DNA from: DAIDJD01 sp035485275
GTDB taxonomy: Bacteria; Oederibacteriota; JAJYGY01; DAIDJD01
NCBI GenBank assembly: GCA_035485275.1
Contig: DATHOE010000021.1
Span: 75,791-139,790 of the forward strand
Direction: 5' to 3'
DNA length: 64,000 nucleotides
Positions 9,760 through 18,260 of this stretch are shown here, piece by piece. Position numbers and translations under genes: made by a program. Positions within the stretch are counted from its first letter, which is position 1; every line of letters starts with the position of its first letter. The notes under the pieces were generated by a model. That model had not been told where the DNA came from and did no database searches. It saw only the letters and a list, made by a program, of their open reading frames with translations.

Positions 9760-11214
9760 TCAGAGCCCTTTGAGGTATTCCAGCACGGTGCGCACCGGGA
9801 TCCCGGTGCCGCCGGCGGGGTTGACGCCGTCCTCGGCCTTCAAAAAGGCCGGCCCGGCGATGTCGAAGTGCACCCAGGCCTTGGTGGTGACGAACTCCTT
9901 CAGGTAGAAGGCCCCGGCCATGGTGCCGGCCTCGCCGCTGTTGCCGATGTTCTTGATGTCCGCCACCTTGCTCTCGATGTGGCTGCGGTAGGAGTCGGGC
10001 ATGGGCAGCTGCCAGAAGGACTCGCCGCAGCGCTCGCCCAGGGCCTTGAAGCGGGCGCAGAGGCCGTCGTCGCCCAGCACGGCCGAGATGTTCATGCCCA
10101 GGGCCACGATGGCCGCCCCGGTGAGCGTGGCGAAGTCCAGGATCACGTCCGGCTTCAGGCTTTCGGCGTAGAGCAGGCCGTCGGCCAGGATCACGCGGCC
10201 CTCGGCGTCGGTGTTGAGCATCTCCGCGGTGCGGCCGTTCTTGTAGCGGATGATGTCGCCGATCTTGATGGCGTCCGCGCCGGGCAGGTTCTCGGTGATG
10301 GGGGCGCAGGCGTGCACCTCCACGGGCAGCTTCAGCTTGGCGGCCAGGAGCCCCAGGGCCAGCACCGTGGCGCTGCCGGCCATGTCGCACTTCATGTCCA
10401 GCATGCTGCCGGCCGGCTTCAGGGACAGGCCGCCGGAATCGAAGGTGACGCCCTTGCCCACCAGGGCCACGCTCTTGCGCGCCTTGCCCGCGGGCTTGTA
10501 ATGCAGGTGCAGGAACACGGGCGGGTTCGCGCTGCCCTGGTTGATGGCCATCAGCCCGGCCATGGGCCAGGCCGCGATGGCCTTTTTGTCCAGGACCTTC
10601 AGGCTCACGCCGGGGACGCCCTTGGCCAGGGCCTGCACGTCGCGGGCGTACTTTTCAGGGTACTTCTCCGAGGGCCCCCGGTTGACCAGGTCGCGCACCA
10701 GGCACACGGCCTCGCAGACCAGGCGCTTCTCGGCCAGGACCGCTTCCGCGCCGCGGGCCGCGCCGTCCAGCACCAGGGTCCTGAACTCGGTCTCCTTGGC
10801 CTTCTTTTCGGCGTCTTTGGCCGAGGGCTTGCCCTTGGCCTCGCTGAACTTGTAAAGGCCCAGCCAGGCGCCTTCGGCCAGTGCCCCGGCCTGCTCCTTG
10901 TCCGAGCCCGCGGGCAGGCTCAGCACCGCGCTCTCGATGTTCAGGTCCCGGGACTTGCGCGCGGCCGCCTGGCCGGCGCGGCGGAAGGACTCCAGGGTCG
11001 TGTCCTTGGCCTTGCCCAGGCCCAGCACCAGGTGGCGGGAAATGGGGTCATAGAAGGCTTTTTCCTTCTGGCCCGTGAAGCCGTCGGCCTTGGCCGCGGC
11101 GGACACGGAAGGGTCCAGGCCCGGGAACTTGGCCAGGGGGCTTTCCTCGTGGATGAGGATGATGTGCAGGCCGGGATGGGATTTTTTTGCGGGGGCGGCG
11201 ACGATTTCGATCAA
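9760..11214 (-). CDS. pepA: Leucyl aminopeptidase (M17 family)
   Basis: Di-zinc/manganese aminopeptidase that removes N-terminal residues from peptides. The metal-binding and catalytic signatures KGVTFDSGGLSLKPAG and NTDAEGRVILADGL are intact, with GSATVLALGLLAAKLKL and AGAFYLKEFV around them. I favour a TTG start at 11214 because GAGG precedes it by five bases and the protein then begins LIEIVAAPAKKS, the first strand of the N-terminal domain. The ATG at 11301 would add 29 residues that do not look like the family. It is divergent from the membrane-protein gene at 11328. Confidence 0.9.
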   Translation of the reverse strand: MIEIVAAPAKKSHPGLHIILIHEESPLAKFPGLDPSVSAAAKADGFTGQKEKAFYDPISRHLVLGLGKAKDTTLESFRRAGQAAARKSRDLNIESAVLSLPAGSDKEQAGALAEGAWLGLYKFSEAKGKPSAKDAEKKAKETEFRTLVLDGAARGAEAVLAEKRLVCEAVCLVRDLVNRGPSEKYPEKYARDVQALAKGVPGVSLKVLDKKAIAAWPMAGLMAINQGSANPPVFLHLHYKPAGKARKSVALVGKGVTFDSGGLSLKPAGSMLDMKCDMAGSATVLALGLLAAKLKLPVEVHACAPITENLPGADAIKIGDIIRYKNGRTAEMLNTDAEGRVILADGLLYAESLKPDVILDFATLTGAAIVALGMNISAVLGDDGLCARFKALGERCGESFWQLPMPDSYRSHIESKVADIKNIGNSGEAGTMAGAFYLKEFVTTKAWVHFDIAGPAFLKAEDGVNPAGGTGIPVRTVLEYLKGL

Positions 11215-11327
11215 GGCGACCTCGAAAGGGCTGGCGAAAGGGGCTGGGCAGTGGAAAACTAGGGACCTCGAGGGCGCGTCCCCACGCCGCAAGGGCGGCA
11301 CAGGGTGGCCCCCAGCCGGAGGTGCCT

Positions 11328-11849
11328 ATGCTCTACCCAAGCTTGCTTGCTGTCCATATTGTTTCGGGCATCTTTTGGGGGGGCGGGGCCATCATCAGCG
11401 GATTTTTCTTGGTGCCTTCCGTCATCGCCGCGGGCCCCGGGGGCGGCGCGGTCATGGAGCACATGGTCCAGCGCAAATTCTCGATTTGGATGACCGTGGG
11501 GGCCCTGGGCTCGGTGCTGACGGGCCTGACCCTGATCAGCATCGAGGCCATGAACAGCCCGGCTTGGCTGTGGTCGGCGGAGGGCATCTGCCTGGAACTG
11601 GGCGGCCTGATGGCCCTGGGGGCCTTCGGCATCGGCATCCGGGTGCAGAAGCCCATGGTCGAGCGCATGGCGGCCATCGCCGCGGAGGCGCGCGCCAACG
11701 GGGGCCAGCTCACGGACCAGCAAAAGGCCGACTTGGGCGTGGCCAGGACCCGCATGGCCAGGGGCGCCCGCGTGGCCTCCTACCAATTGCTGGCGGCGGC
11801 CGTGCTCATGGGCGTGCACGGCCTGGTCGCCCAGATGGCGCTCCGCTGA
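11328..11849 (+). CDS. Four-helix integral membrane protein of unknown function
   Basis: A 173-residue protein with about four hydrophobic segments; the first contains LAVHIVSGIFWGGGAIISG, with a conserved-looking histidine. The layout resembles small DUF2269/CopD-like membrane proteins, but no metal or haem motif makes this certain. The ATG at 11328 has GGAGG five bases upstream; longer versions starting upstream would have an Arg-rich lead that is antisense to pepA. It precedes cbiD by 40 bases and may be the first gene of the cobalamin operon. Confidence 0.65.
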   Translation: MLYPSLLAVHIVSGIFWGGGAIISGFFLVPSVIAAGPGGGAVMEHMVQRKFSIWMTVGALGSVLTGLTLISIEAMNSPAWLWSAEGICLELGGLMALGAFGIGIRVQKPMVERMAAIAAEARANGGQLTDQQKADLGVARTRMARGARVASYQLLAAAVLMGVHGLVAQMALR

Positions 11850-11889
11850 GCGGCGCCGGCAGGGCCGCTTTTCCGGGCTTCCGCTGAAC

Positions 11890-12999
11890 ATGGAGGCCAA
11901 GCCCAAGGGCACCCGCACCGGCTTCACGACCGGCGCCAACGCCACGGCCTGCACCGTGGCGGCCCTGCTTTGCCTGCTGGATTCCAAGGAGCGGACCGCG
12001 GTCCGCATCACCCTGCCCGAGGGCCAGACCCCGGAATTCGCCATCGCCTGGACCCGGCGCGGGCCGGACGGCAGCGTGACCTGCGCCGCGGTCAAGGACG
12101 GCGGGGACGACCCCGACGCCACCCACGGCGCCGAGATCAGGGCCACGGTGAGCCTCAACCACCTCCCCGGCCAGGTGCGCTTCCTCAAGGGCGAGGGCGT
12201 GGGCACCGTGACCAAGCCCGGCCTGGGCCTGGAGGTCGGCGGCCCGGCGGTCAACCCGGTGCCGCGCCGGATGATGAGCGAGCACGGCCTGGGGATATTG
12301 AGGGATTTCGGCCTGGACCAGGAGGGCCTGGACATCAGCGTCAGCGTCAAGGACGGCGAGGCCATCGCCCGCAAGACGCTCAACGCGCGCCTGGGGATCC
12401 TGGGCGGCATCAGCATCCTGGGCCGCAGCGGCATCGTGTACCCCTACAGCACGGCCGCCTACGTCGCCTCGGTCGAGCAGGGCATCGAGGTGGCCGTGCA
12501 CCAGGGCTGCGACACGGTGGTCCTGACCACCGGCGGCCTGACCGAGCAGTTCGCCATGGAGCTCATGAAGGACCTGCCCGAGGCCGCCTTCGTGCAGATG
12601 GGCGACTACGTGGGCAAGGCCCTGGACCACTGCGTGAAGCTCGGGGTCAAGCGCGCCATCCTGGCCGGCCAGATGGGCAAGGTGGCCAAGCTGGCCCAGG
12701 GCGAGGTCCATACCCACGCCCGCAAGTCCGCGGTGGACCTGGCGCTGCTGGCCGATCTGGCCCGCTCCTCCGGCGCGCCCGAGGGGACCGCGGCCCTGAT
12801 CGCCGCGGGCACCACCGCGCGCTACGCCTATGAGCTGGGCAAGGACCAGCCCTGGCTTCCGGCCTTCCTGGACAGCCTCTGCGGACGGGCCGCCCAGGTG
12901 GCCAAGGACCACGTCCAGGCGCAGGGCGGAAGCGTGGAAGTGGAAAGCTGGCTCCTGGATTTCGAAAAGGCCGTCCGGATCGGGTGGGCCGTCCGTTGA
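11890..12999 (+). CDS. cbiD: Cobalt-precorrin-5B (C1)-methyltransferase
   Basis: Methylates C1 of the corrin ring in the anaerobic cobalamin route. The 369-residue protein opens with the family hallmark RTGFTTGANATACTVAALL. It also has KGEGVGTVTKPGL, ISILGRSGIVYPYS and the C-terminal VHTHARKSAVD, all characteristic of CbiD. It leads a run of corrin genes: cbiET, cbiG, cbiH and cbiF follow. I see no cobalamin riboswitch in the 40 bases ahead of it or ahead of the preceding membrane gene. Confidence 0.95.
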   Translation: MEAKPKGTRTGFTTGANATACTVAALLCLLDSKERTAVRITLPEGQTPEFAIAWTRRGPDGSVTCAAVKDGGDDPDATHGAEIRATVSLNHLPGQVRFLKGEGVGTVTKPGLGLEVGGPAVNPVPRRMMSEHGLGILRDFGLDQEGLDISVSVKDGEAIARKTLNARLGILGGISILGRSGIVYPYSTAAYVASVEQGIEVAVHQGCDTVVLTTGGLTEQFAMELMKDLPEAAFVQMGDYVGKALDHCVKLGVKRAILAGQMGKVAKLAQGEVHTHARKSAVDLALLADLARSSGAPEGTAALIAAGTTARYAYELGKDQPWLPAFLDSLCGRAAQVAKDHVQAQGGSVEVESWLLDFEKAVRIGWAVR

Positions 13000-13033
13000 A
13001 CCCCATTGCTGGCTTCGTCTCACGGAGGCTTCG

Positions 13034-13276
13034 ATGAAGAAAATCCTCAGAATCCTGGAACAGCGCCTGGCCAAGGTGCCCAGGACCCTGATCCTGCTGC
13101 TGGCGGTCCTGGTCCTGCGCAATCCGCTGATGGACGGGCGCTATTCCGTGTGGGCCTGGTACTACAAGATGCCCCTGGAATTCCTGCTGCTGCTCTGGGC
13201 CTGCCTGGCCTGCGACGCGGCCATGCGCGTGCTCGGCCACAGCGACGACGCCGCGGACGGGGCGCCGCTTGCCTAA
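13034..13276 (+). CDS. Small membrane protein in the cobalamin operon
   Basis: An 80-residue protein with a basic N-terminus (MKKILRILEQRL) and two predicted membrane helices (TLILLLAVLVL and LEFLLLLWACLACDA). GGAGG lies six bases before the ATG, and the 3' end overlaps the start of cbiET by eight bases, which supports it being translated. I know no family for it. Its position between cbiD and cbiET suggests it is co-expressed with corrin synthesis, perhaps for assembly or cobalt handling, but that is inference only. Confidence 0.6.
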   Translation: MKKILRILEQRLAKVPRTLILLLAVLVLRNPLMDGRYSVWAWYYKMPLEFLLLLWACLACDAAMRVLGHSDDAADGAPLA

Positions 13277-14546
13277 AGTGCGGGTCATCGGCGTCTCGGA
13301 CGGGGGGCTCGACAAGCTGGCGCCCGGCGCGCGCCAGGAGCTTGAGGCGGCCAGCTTCCTGGCCGGGGGCGAGCGCCAACTGGCCTTCTGCGCCGCCATG
13401 GACGTCAAAAAGCTGGTCTTCAAGGGCGACCTCAAGGGCCTGGCCGAGCGCCTGGGCCTGGAGCTGGAGGCGCCCGGGGCGCGGCCCGTGGTGCTGGCCA
13501 GCGGGGACCCCCTGTTCTACGGCGTGGGCCAGTTCCTCATCCAGAAGCTGGGCGCGGACCGGGTGGAGGTCCTGCCATCGCTGAGCAGCATGCAGCTGGC
13601 CTTCGCCCGGGCCGGCCTGAAGTGGGACGACGCCTTCCTGGTCAGCGTGCACGGCCGGCCCCTGGACAAGCTGGCCGCCCTGCCCCCGGACTGCCGCAAG
13701 GTGGGCGTCTTCACGGACCCCGACAACGACCCGGGCGCGGTGGCGGAATACCTCATGCGCCTGGGCTGGGACGCCGGCTCCGCGGCCTGGGTGGCGGAGA
13801 ACATCGACGGCCCGGACGAGAAGCTCACGCGCTCGAGCCTGGGCGAGCTGGCCGGCCTGCGCTTCGGGGAGCTCAACGTGGTGGTGGCGCAGCGCGCGCA
13901 GGCCCCCGGGCCCCGCGAAGCCTACGCCTTCGGCCTGGACGAGGCCGACTTCGCCCAGCGCAAGCCCGAGAAGGGCCTCATCACCAAGGCCGAGGTGCGC
14001 GCGCTCAGCCTCTCCAAGCTGCGCCTTTTCCCCGGTGCCCTCACCTGGGACATCGGCGCGGCCACCGGCTCCGTGGCCATCGAGGCCGCCCGCCTGTCCC
14101 GCGGAGGGCGCGTGTGGGCGGTCGAAAAAAACGCGGACGACTGCGAGAATGTGCGCGAGAATGTGCGCCGTTTCAGCACCCCTTCGGTGCTCTGCCTGCA
14201 CGGCGAGGCCCCCGCGGCGCTCTCCGAGATCCCCGCGGCGGACGCCCCGGACGCGGTCTTCGTCGGCGGCACGGCCGGCCGCATGGACGCCATCCTGGAC
14301 GCCTGCCTGGCCCGCCTGAAGCCCGGGGGCGTGATCGTGCTGAACACGGTGACCGTGGAGAACACGGCCGAGGCCCTGGCCTGGTATGGGGCCAGCGGCA
14401 TGCGCTGGGACTTCCTGCAGGTACAGGTGAGCCGGGGCAAGGCCATCAAGACCCCCTCCCAGTCCCTGCACCGCCTCGACGCCCTCAACCCCGTGACGAT
14501 CTTCTGGGGCGACAAGCCCCCGGCGTCCCCGCCGGACGCGGTCTGA
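13269..14546 (+). CDS. cbiET: Fused precorrin-6Y/7 methyltransferase-decarboxylase (CbiE-CbiT)
   Basis: One 425-residue chain carries both activities that E. coli relatives split. An N-terminal tetrapyrrole methylase domain (about 1-200, with VVLASGDPLFYGVGQFL) corresponds to CbiE, the C5 methylase. A C-terminal class I methyltransferase (about 225-425, with ITKAEVRALSLSKL and WDIGAATGSVAIEAARL) corresponds to CbiT, which methylates C15 and decarboxylates the C12 acetate. The layout equals CobL of aerobic organisms. Translation starts at TTG 13269, inside the end of the small membrane gene. Confidence 0.94.
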   Translation: MPKVRVIGVSDGGLDKLAPGARQELEAASFLAGGERQLAFCAAMDVKKLVFKGDLKGLAERLGLELEAPGARPVVLASGDPLFYGVGQFLIQKLGADRVEVLPSLSSMQLAFARAGLKWDDAFLVSVHGRPLDKLAALPPDCRKVGVFTDPDNDPGAVAEYLMRLGWDAGSAAWVAENIDGPDEKLTRSSLGELAGLRFGELNVVVAQRAQAPGPREAYAFGLDEADFAQRKPEKGLITKAEVRALSLSKLRLFPGALTWDIGAATGSVAIEAARLSRGGRVWAVEKNADDCENVRENVRRFSTPSVLCLHGEAPAALSEIPAADAPDAVFVGGTAGRMDAILDACLARLKPGGVIVLNTVTVENTAEALAWYGASGMRWDFLQVQVSRGKAIKTPSQSLHRLDALNPVTIFWGDKPPASPPDAV

Positions 14547-14572
14547 GCTTTATTTTCCAAGGAGCCCCAAGC

Positions 14573-15025
14573 ATGCAAATCCGCAAAGCCAAGATGAGCG
14601 ACCTGCCCGACCTGCTGCGCCTCTACGACCACCTGCGCGGGGGCCTGGCCTGGGTCAAGCGGCCGCCCATGGTCGCCACGGAAAAACACAGAAAGGCGCT
14701 GGGGCTCCTGATCAAGGACCGCGACTGCCATGTGCTGGTGGCCCAGGAGGGCAGGAAGATCGTGGGCACCTGCACCCTCTACATCCTTCCGCGCGTCTAC
14801 TGGTCCGGGAAGCCCTGGGCCATCCTCGACAGCATCGTGGTCTCCGAGGAGAGCCAGAGCAAGGGCCGCGGCACCGACCTGATCAAGCACGCCATCGCCC
14901 TGGCCAAGAAGGGCGGCTGCTCCCAGATCAACCTCACCAGCAACACCCGCCGGACCCGCGCCCACCGCTTCTACGAGACCCTGGGCTTCGAGCCGACCTA
15001 CATCGGCTTCAAGATGGGCTTTTAG
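14573..15025 (+). CDS. GNAT-family N-acetyltransferase
   Basis: A 150-residue acyl-CoA-dependent acetyltransferase. The core signatures are the beta-4 strand AILDSIVVSEESQSKGRGTDLI (the Q-x-x-GxG/A acetyl-CoA loop, here SQSKGRG) and the C-terminal TRRTRAHRFYETLGFEPTY that closes the fold. AAGGAG precedes the ATG by eight bases. It is flanked by cbiET and cbiG, and its last base is the first base of cbiG, so it is translated as part of the corrin operon. The substrate is not evident; other GNATs act on small amines or protein N-termini. Confidence 0.85.
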   Translation: MQIRKAKMSDLPDLLRLYDHLRGGLAWVKRPPMVATEKHRKALGLLIKDRDCHVLVAQEGRKIVGTCTLYILPRVYWSGKPWAILDSIVVSEESQSKGRGTDLIKHAIALAKKGGCSQINLTSNTRRTRAHRFYETLGFEPTYIGFKMGF

Positions 15026-16125
15026 TGGAAGGGACGCCCTTGAAAGTCGCCCTGATCGCCATCACCAAGCACGGCATCGAGCACGCCCGCGTGCTCAAGG
15101 CGGCCCTGCCCGGCTGCGAGCTCTGGGTCAGCGAGAAGCAGAAGGCCCTGGCCCCGGACGCCGACGGCAACTTCGCCGCCATCAAGGACTTCACGGCCCA
15201 GGCTTGGGGCCGCTACGACGGCCTGGTCTACGTCGTGAGCCTGGGCGCCGTGGTGCGCACCATCGCGCCCTTCCTCAAGGGCAAGGACGAGGACCCGGCC
15301 GTGGTGGTGGTGGACGACTCCAAGCGCTTCGCCATCAGCGTGCTCAGCGGCCATGTCGGCGGCGCCAACGCCCTGACCGAGGCCGTGGCGGGCGCCCTGG
15401 GCGCCCAGGCCGTGGTGACCACGGCCTCCGACGTGCGCGCCACCCTGACCGTGGACATCCTGGGCAGGGAACTGGGCTGGACCATCGAGGACAAGGCCAA
15501 CGTCACGCCCGTGAGCGCGGCCGTGGTCAACGAGAAGCCCGTGGCCCTGGTGCAGGAATGCGGCGAGAGGAACTGGTGGACTAGGGCAAGCCCCCTGCCG
15601 GCCAGCATCAAGGTCTTCAACAGCATCGCCGAGGCCCGCGCCGCCGCCCCCTTCGAGGCCTGGCTCGTGATCAGCGACCGGAGCACGGGCGTGCTGCGGG
15701 CCGAGCTCGAGAGCCTGTGGGACCGCTGCGTCATCTACCGGCCCAAGACCCTCTGTTTGGGGCTCGGCTGCGACGCGGGCGCCGACTTCGGGGAGGCCTG
15801 GGCCCTGGTGGAGGGCTCCTTCGAGTCGGCCGGCCTCAGCCTCAAGAGCGCGGCCGCCCTGGCCAGCATCGACCTGAAGGCGGCCGAGGAGGCCCTGCTC
15901 CAGGTCGCGGAGAAGCTGGGCCTGGAGCCGGTCTTCTACAGCCGCGACGAGCTCAACGCCAAGGGCGTGCGCAGCCCGGCCAACCCGGTGGTGGAGAAGT
16001 ACACCGGGGCCGTGGGCGTCAGCGAGCCCTCGGCCATGCTGGCGGCCGGCGCGGACGCGCTGGTCCTGCCCAAACGCAAGAGCCAGCGCGTGACCCTGGC
16101 GGTCGCGCGCAAAGTGTTCGTCTAG
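15025..16125 (+). CDS. cbiG: Cobalt-precorrin-5A hydrolase
   Basis: Opens the delta-lactone of cobalt-precorrin-5A, expelling C20 as acetaldehyde. This step is unique to the anaerobic route and so marks it. The 366 residues contain the N-terminal domain (VYVVSLGAVVRTIAPFL), the central SGHVGGANALTEAVAGALGA and the C-terminal domain (CLGLGCDAGADF, KGVRSPANPVVEKYTG). The GTG at 15025 overlaps the previous stop. A TTG at 15040 with GGAAGGGA before it would begin MKVALIAITKHG, the usual family start, and may be the real one. Confidence 0.94.
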   Translation: MEGTPLKVALIAITKHGIEHARVLKAALPGCELWVSEKQKALAPDADGNFAAIKDFTAQAWGRYDGLVYVVSLGAVVRTIAPFLKGKDEDPAVVVVDDSKRFAISVLSGHVGGANALTEAVAGALGAQAVVTTASDVRATLTVDILGRELGWTIEDKANVTPVSAAVVNEKPVALVQECGERNWWTRASPLPASIKVFNSIAEARAAAPFEAWLVISDRSTGVLRAELESLWDRCVIYRPKTLCLGLGCDAGADFGEAWALVEGSFESAGLSLKSAAALASIDLKAAEEALLQVAEKLGLEPVFYSRDELNAKGVRSPANPVVEKYTGAVGVSEPSAMLAAGADALVLPKRKSQRVTLAVARKVFV

Positions 16126-16128
16126 GCC

Positions 16129-16956
16129 ATGGCCGCCGGACCGGGATCCATCTGCATCATCGGCTTCGGCCCGGGGGCGGCCGAGCACCTGACCCCCGCG
16201 GCGCGGGAGGCCATCGAGCGCTGCGACGTCTGCATCGGCTACCGCACCTACATCGACCTGGTGCGGCCCCTGCTGGCCGGCAAGAAGATCGTGGCCACGG
16301 GCATGACCGAGGAGATCGACCGCGGCCGCAAGGCCCTCCAGCTGGCCCGCGAGGGCAAGCGCGTGGCCATCGTCAGCAGCGGCGACTCCGGCGTCTACGG
16401 CATGGCCGGGCTCACCTACGAGGTCCTGCAGGAGAACGGCTGGGACCCCGAGCAGCCCGACGTGGAGGTCACGGTCGTCCCGGGCATCACCGCGGCCTGC
16501 AGCATCGGCGCGATCCTGGGCGCCCCCCTGAACCACGATTTCTGCAGCATCTCCCTGAGCACGCTCCTGACGCCCTGGGAGGCCATCGAGAAGCGCCTGC
16601 GCGCCGCGGCGGAGGCCGACTTCGTCACGGCCCTCTACAACCCCAAGTCCGCGCGCCGCGACTGGCAGATCGTGAAGGCCCAGGAGATCTTCCTGGAGCA
16701 CCGCCTGCCCACCACGCCCGTGGGCGTGGTCAAGAGCGGCTGGCGCGAGGGCGAGATCGTGGTGCGCACGACCCTGGACAAGATGGCGGACCAGGAGATC
16801 GGCATGCTGACCACCATCCTCATCGGCAACTCCCAGACCTACTACTTCAAGCACCTGATGGTCACCCCGCGCGGCTACCGCCGGAAGTATGACCTGGAGA
16901 CCAAGGGCGGCGACCTGACCGCCATGAAGGTGAAGGCCGTGGAAGCCAAGGCGTGA
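16129..16956 (+). CDS. cbiH: Precorrin-3B/cobalt-factor III C17-methyltransferase
   Basis: Carries out C17 methylation with ring contraction to give cobalt-precorrin-4. The 275-residue tetrapyrrole methylase has GFGPGAAEHLTPAA at the N-terminus, SSGDSGVYGMAGL, VVPGITAACSIGAILGAPL and FCSISLSTLLTPW, which identify the CbiH/CobJ branch. It is short and single-domain, with no fused ferredoxin or CbiG. Three bases separate it from cbiG, and its stop overlaps the next gene by GTGA. Confidence 0.94.
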   Translation: MAAGPGSICIIGFGPGAAEHLTPAAREAIERCDVCIGYRTYIDLVRPLLAGKKIVATGMTEEIDRGRKALQLAREGKRVAIVSSGDSGVYGMAGLTYEVLQENGWDPEQPDVEVTVVPGITAACSIGAILGAPLNHDFCSISLSTLLTPWEAIEKRLRAAAEADFVTALYNPKSARRDWQIVKAQEIFLEHRLPTTPVGVVKSGWREGEIVVRTTLDKMADQEIGMLTTILIGNSQTYYFKHLMVTPRGYRRKYDLETKGGDLTAMKVKAVEAKA

Positions 16957-17759
16957 GCGACCTAGCCTACAAGGTCATCGTCCCCGTGGCGCTCGTGTGC
17001 GTGGCCACCCTGGCCGGAAGGCGCTGGGGCCACCAGGCCACGGGCCTGGTGGGCGGCCTTCCCATCATCGCCGGCCCCATCCTCTTTTTTTACGCCCTGG
17101 AGCAGGGCAGCGCCTTCGCGGCCCAGGCGGCCGTGGCCACGGACCTTGGCCTGGTCAGCCTCTGCGCCTTCCTGCTGGCCTACTGCTGGCGTTCCTGGTC
17201 CGGGGGCACGGCCCTCAGCAGCCTGCTCATGGGCTGGGGCGCCTTCGCCGCCTTCACCGTGCTGATCGACGGCGTCTCGCGCAACCACGCCGTGGGGCCG
17301 CTCAAGGCCCTGATCTACGCCCTGGCCACCCTCTACCTCAGCCGCCGCAGCCTGCCGCCCCTCGAGGAGCAGGGGGAGGCGGCGGCGCTGGACCGCCTCA
17401 AGCCCGACCCCTGGGACCTGCCCCTGCGCATGGCGGCCGCCGCCCTGCTGGTGCTGTCCCTGACCGCGCTGGCCGACCGCCTGGGATCGCGCCTGGGCGG
17501 CCTGCTGGCGGCCTTTCCCGTGGCCAGCAGCGTGCTGTCGGTCTTCGCCCAGCGTCAGGGGGGTAGAGAGGCGGTGCGGGCTGTGATAAAAGGTTTTCTT
17601 CTGGCCCTCAACTCCTACGCCGTGTTTTGCGCGGTGCTGGCCCTGGGGCTGGCGGCCCTCGGCGGCATGCTCGCGCCCTGCTTCGCGCTGGCCGCCCTGG
17701 CCGCCTGCCTGACCCACATGTTCACCGTGCGGCGCGTCCTCAAGGGCCCCGCGCACTGA
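16953..17759 (+). CDS. Multi-pass membrane protein with internal duplication, unknown function
   Basis: A 268-residue protein with about eight to nine hydrophobic segments. The N-terminal half has GLVGGLPIIAGPILFFYAL and the C-terminal half has a similar block, LGGLLAAFPVASSVLSVFA, so the chain seems to be a tandem repeat of a four- or five-helix unit, a common transporter plan. A charged linker near residues 128-150 joins the halves. It starts at GTG 16953, overlapping cbiH, and is followed by a gamma-glutamylcyclotransferase-like gene and cbiF. I cannot name the family. A transporter for cobalt, corrinoid or an intermediate is an inference from position only. Confidence 0.7.
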   Translation: MSDLAYKVIVPVALVCVATLAGRRWGHQATGLVGGLPIIAGPILFFYALEQGSAFAAQAAVATDLGLVSLCAFLLAYCWRSWSGGTALSSLLMGWGAFAAFTVLIDGVSRNHAVGPLKALIYALATLYLSRRSLPPLEEQGEAAALDRLKPDPWDLPLRMAAAALLVLSLTALADRLGSRLGGLLAAFPVASSVLSVFAQRQGGREAVRAVIKGFLLALNSYAVFCAVLALGLAALGGMLAPCFALAALAACLTHMFTVRRVLKGPAH

Positions 17760-17819
17760 GTTCCAGGAGCCCGGCCTCCCGGCCGGGCCCCGCCTTATCC
17801 ACGCCAGCCGGAGGTCCGC

Positions 17820-18260
17820 ATGCCCCGCGGTAACATCAAGATGCTCTACTACTTCTGTTACGGATCCCCGCTCATGGACCGCAGCCTGGACCGCCGCGTG
17901 GACAGCCTGCGCCTGGAGGGCCAGGGGCGTTTGGACGGCTACAAATTGAGCTTCACCCGCGAAGGCTCCAAGCCCAACCTCGAAGCCGCGCCCGGCTCCA
18001 AGACCTGGGGCTGCCTCTACCTGGTCGAGGAGCACAAGCTCCCCGAGCTGGACAAGGAGGAGCCCGGCGGCGTGCGCACCACCGCCACGGTCTCCTTCGA
18101 AGGGAAGCCGGAAACCTGCGTCTTCTACACCTACCCGCCCAAGGCCACGGCCAAGCCCTCCAAGGAATTCGTCGAAGCGTTCCGCGCGGTCTATGTCCAG
18201 GCCGGCCTGCCCCAGGCCCAGATCGACAACACGCCCGGCTTGGCGGCCCTGATCCAATAG
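17820..18260 (+). CDS. Gamma-glutamylcyclotransferase-like protein
   Basis: A 146-residue protein of the GGCT fold. The substrate-loop motif appears as YFCYGSPLMDRSL (usual form YFAYGSNM), and the acidic segment LPELDKEEPGGVR stands where the catalytic glutamate (LDRYEG in relatives) is expected. Such enzymes release gamma-glutamyl groups as 5-oxoproline. The rest is divergent, so the reaction is uncertain. GGAGG precedes the ATG by five bases. The gene touches cbiF directly, so it is co-translated with corrin enzymes, where a role in removing or tailoring an amide is conceivable but unproven. Confidence 0.75.
   Translation: MPRGNIKMLYYFCYGSPLMDRSLDRRVDSLRLEGQGRLDGYKLSFTREGSKPNLEAAPGSKTWGCLYLVEEHKLPELDKEEPGGVRTTATVSFEGKPETCVFYTYPPKATAKPSKEFVEAFRAVYVQAGLPQAQIDNTPGLAALIQ

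Noticed and set aside
8528..10390. 620-residue minus-strand frame across three genes
   Set aside because: It is a shifted frame of pepA, the flavin oxidoreductase and the 8578 gene, which show clear motifs in their own frames.
11215..11889. Cobalamin riboswitch before the corrin operon
   Set aside because: Neither the gap before the membrane gene nor that before cbiD holds a B12-box-like GCCACUG core, and both are short.
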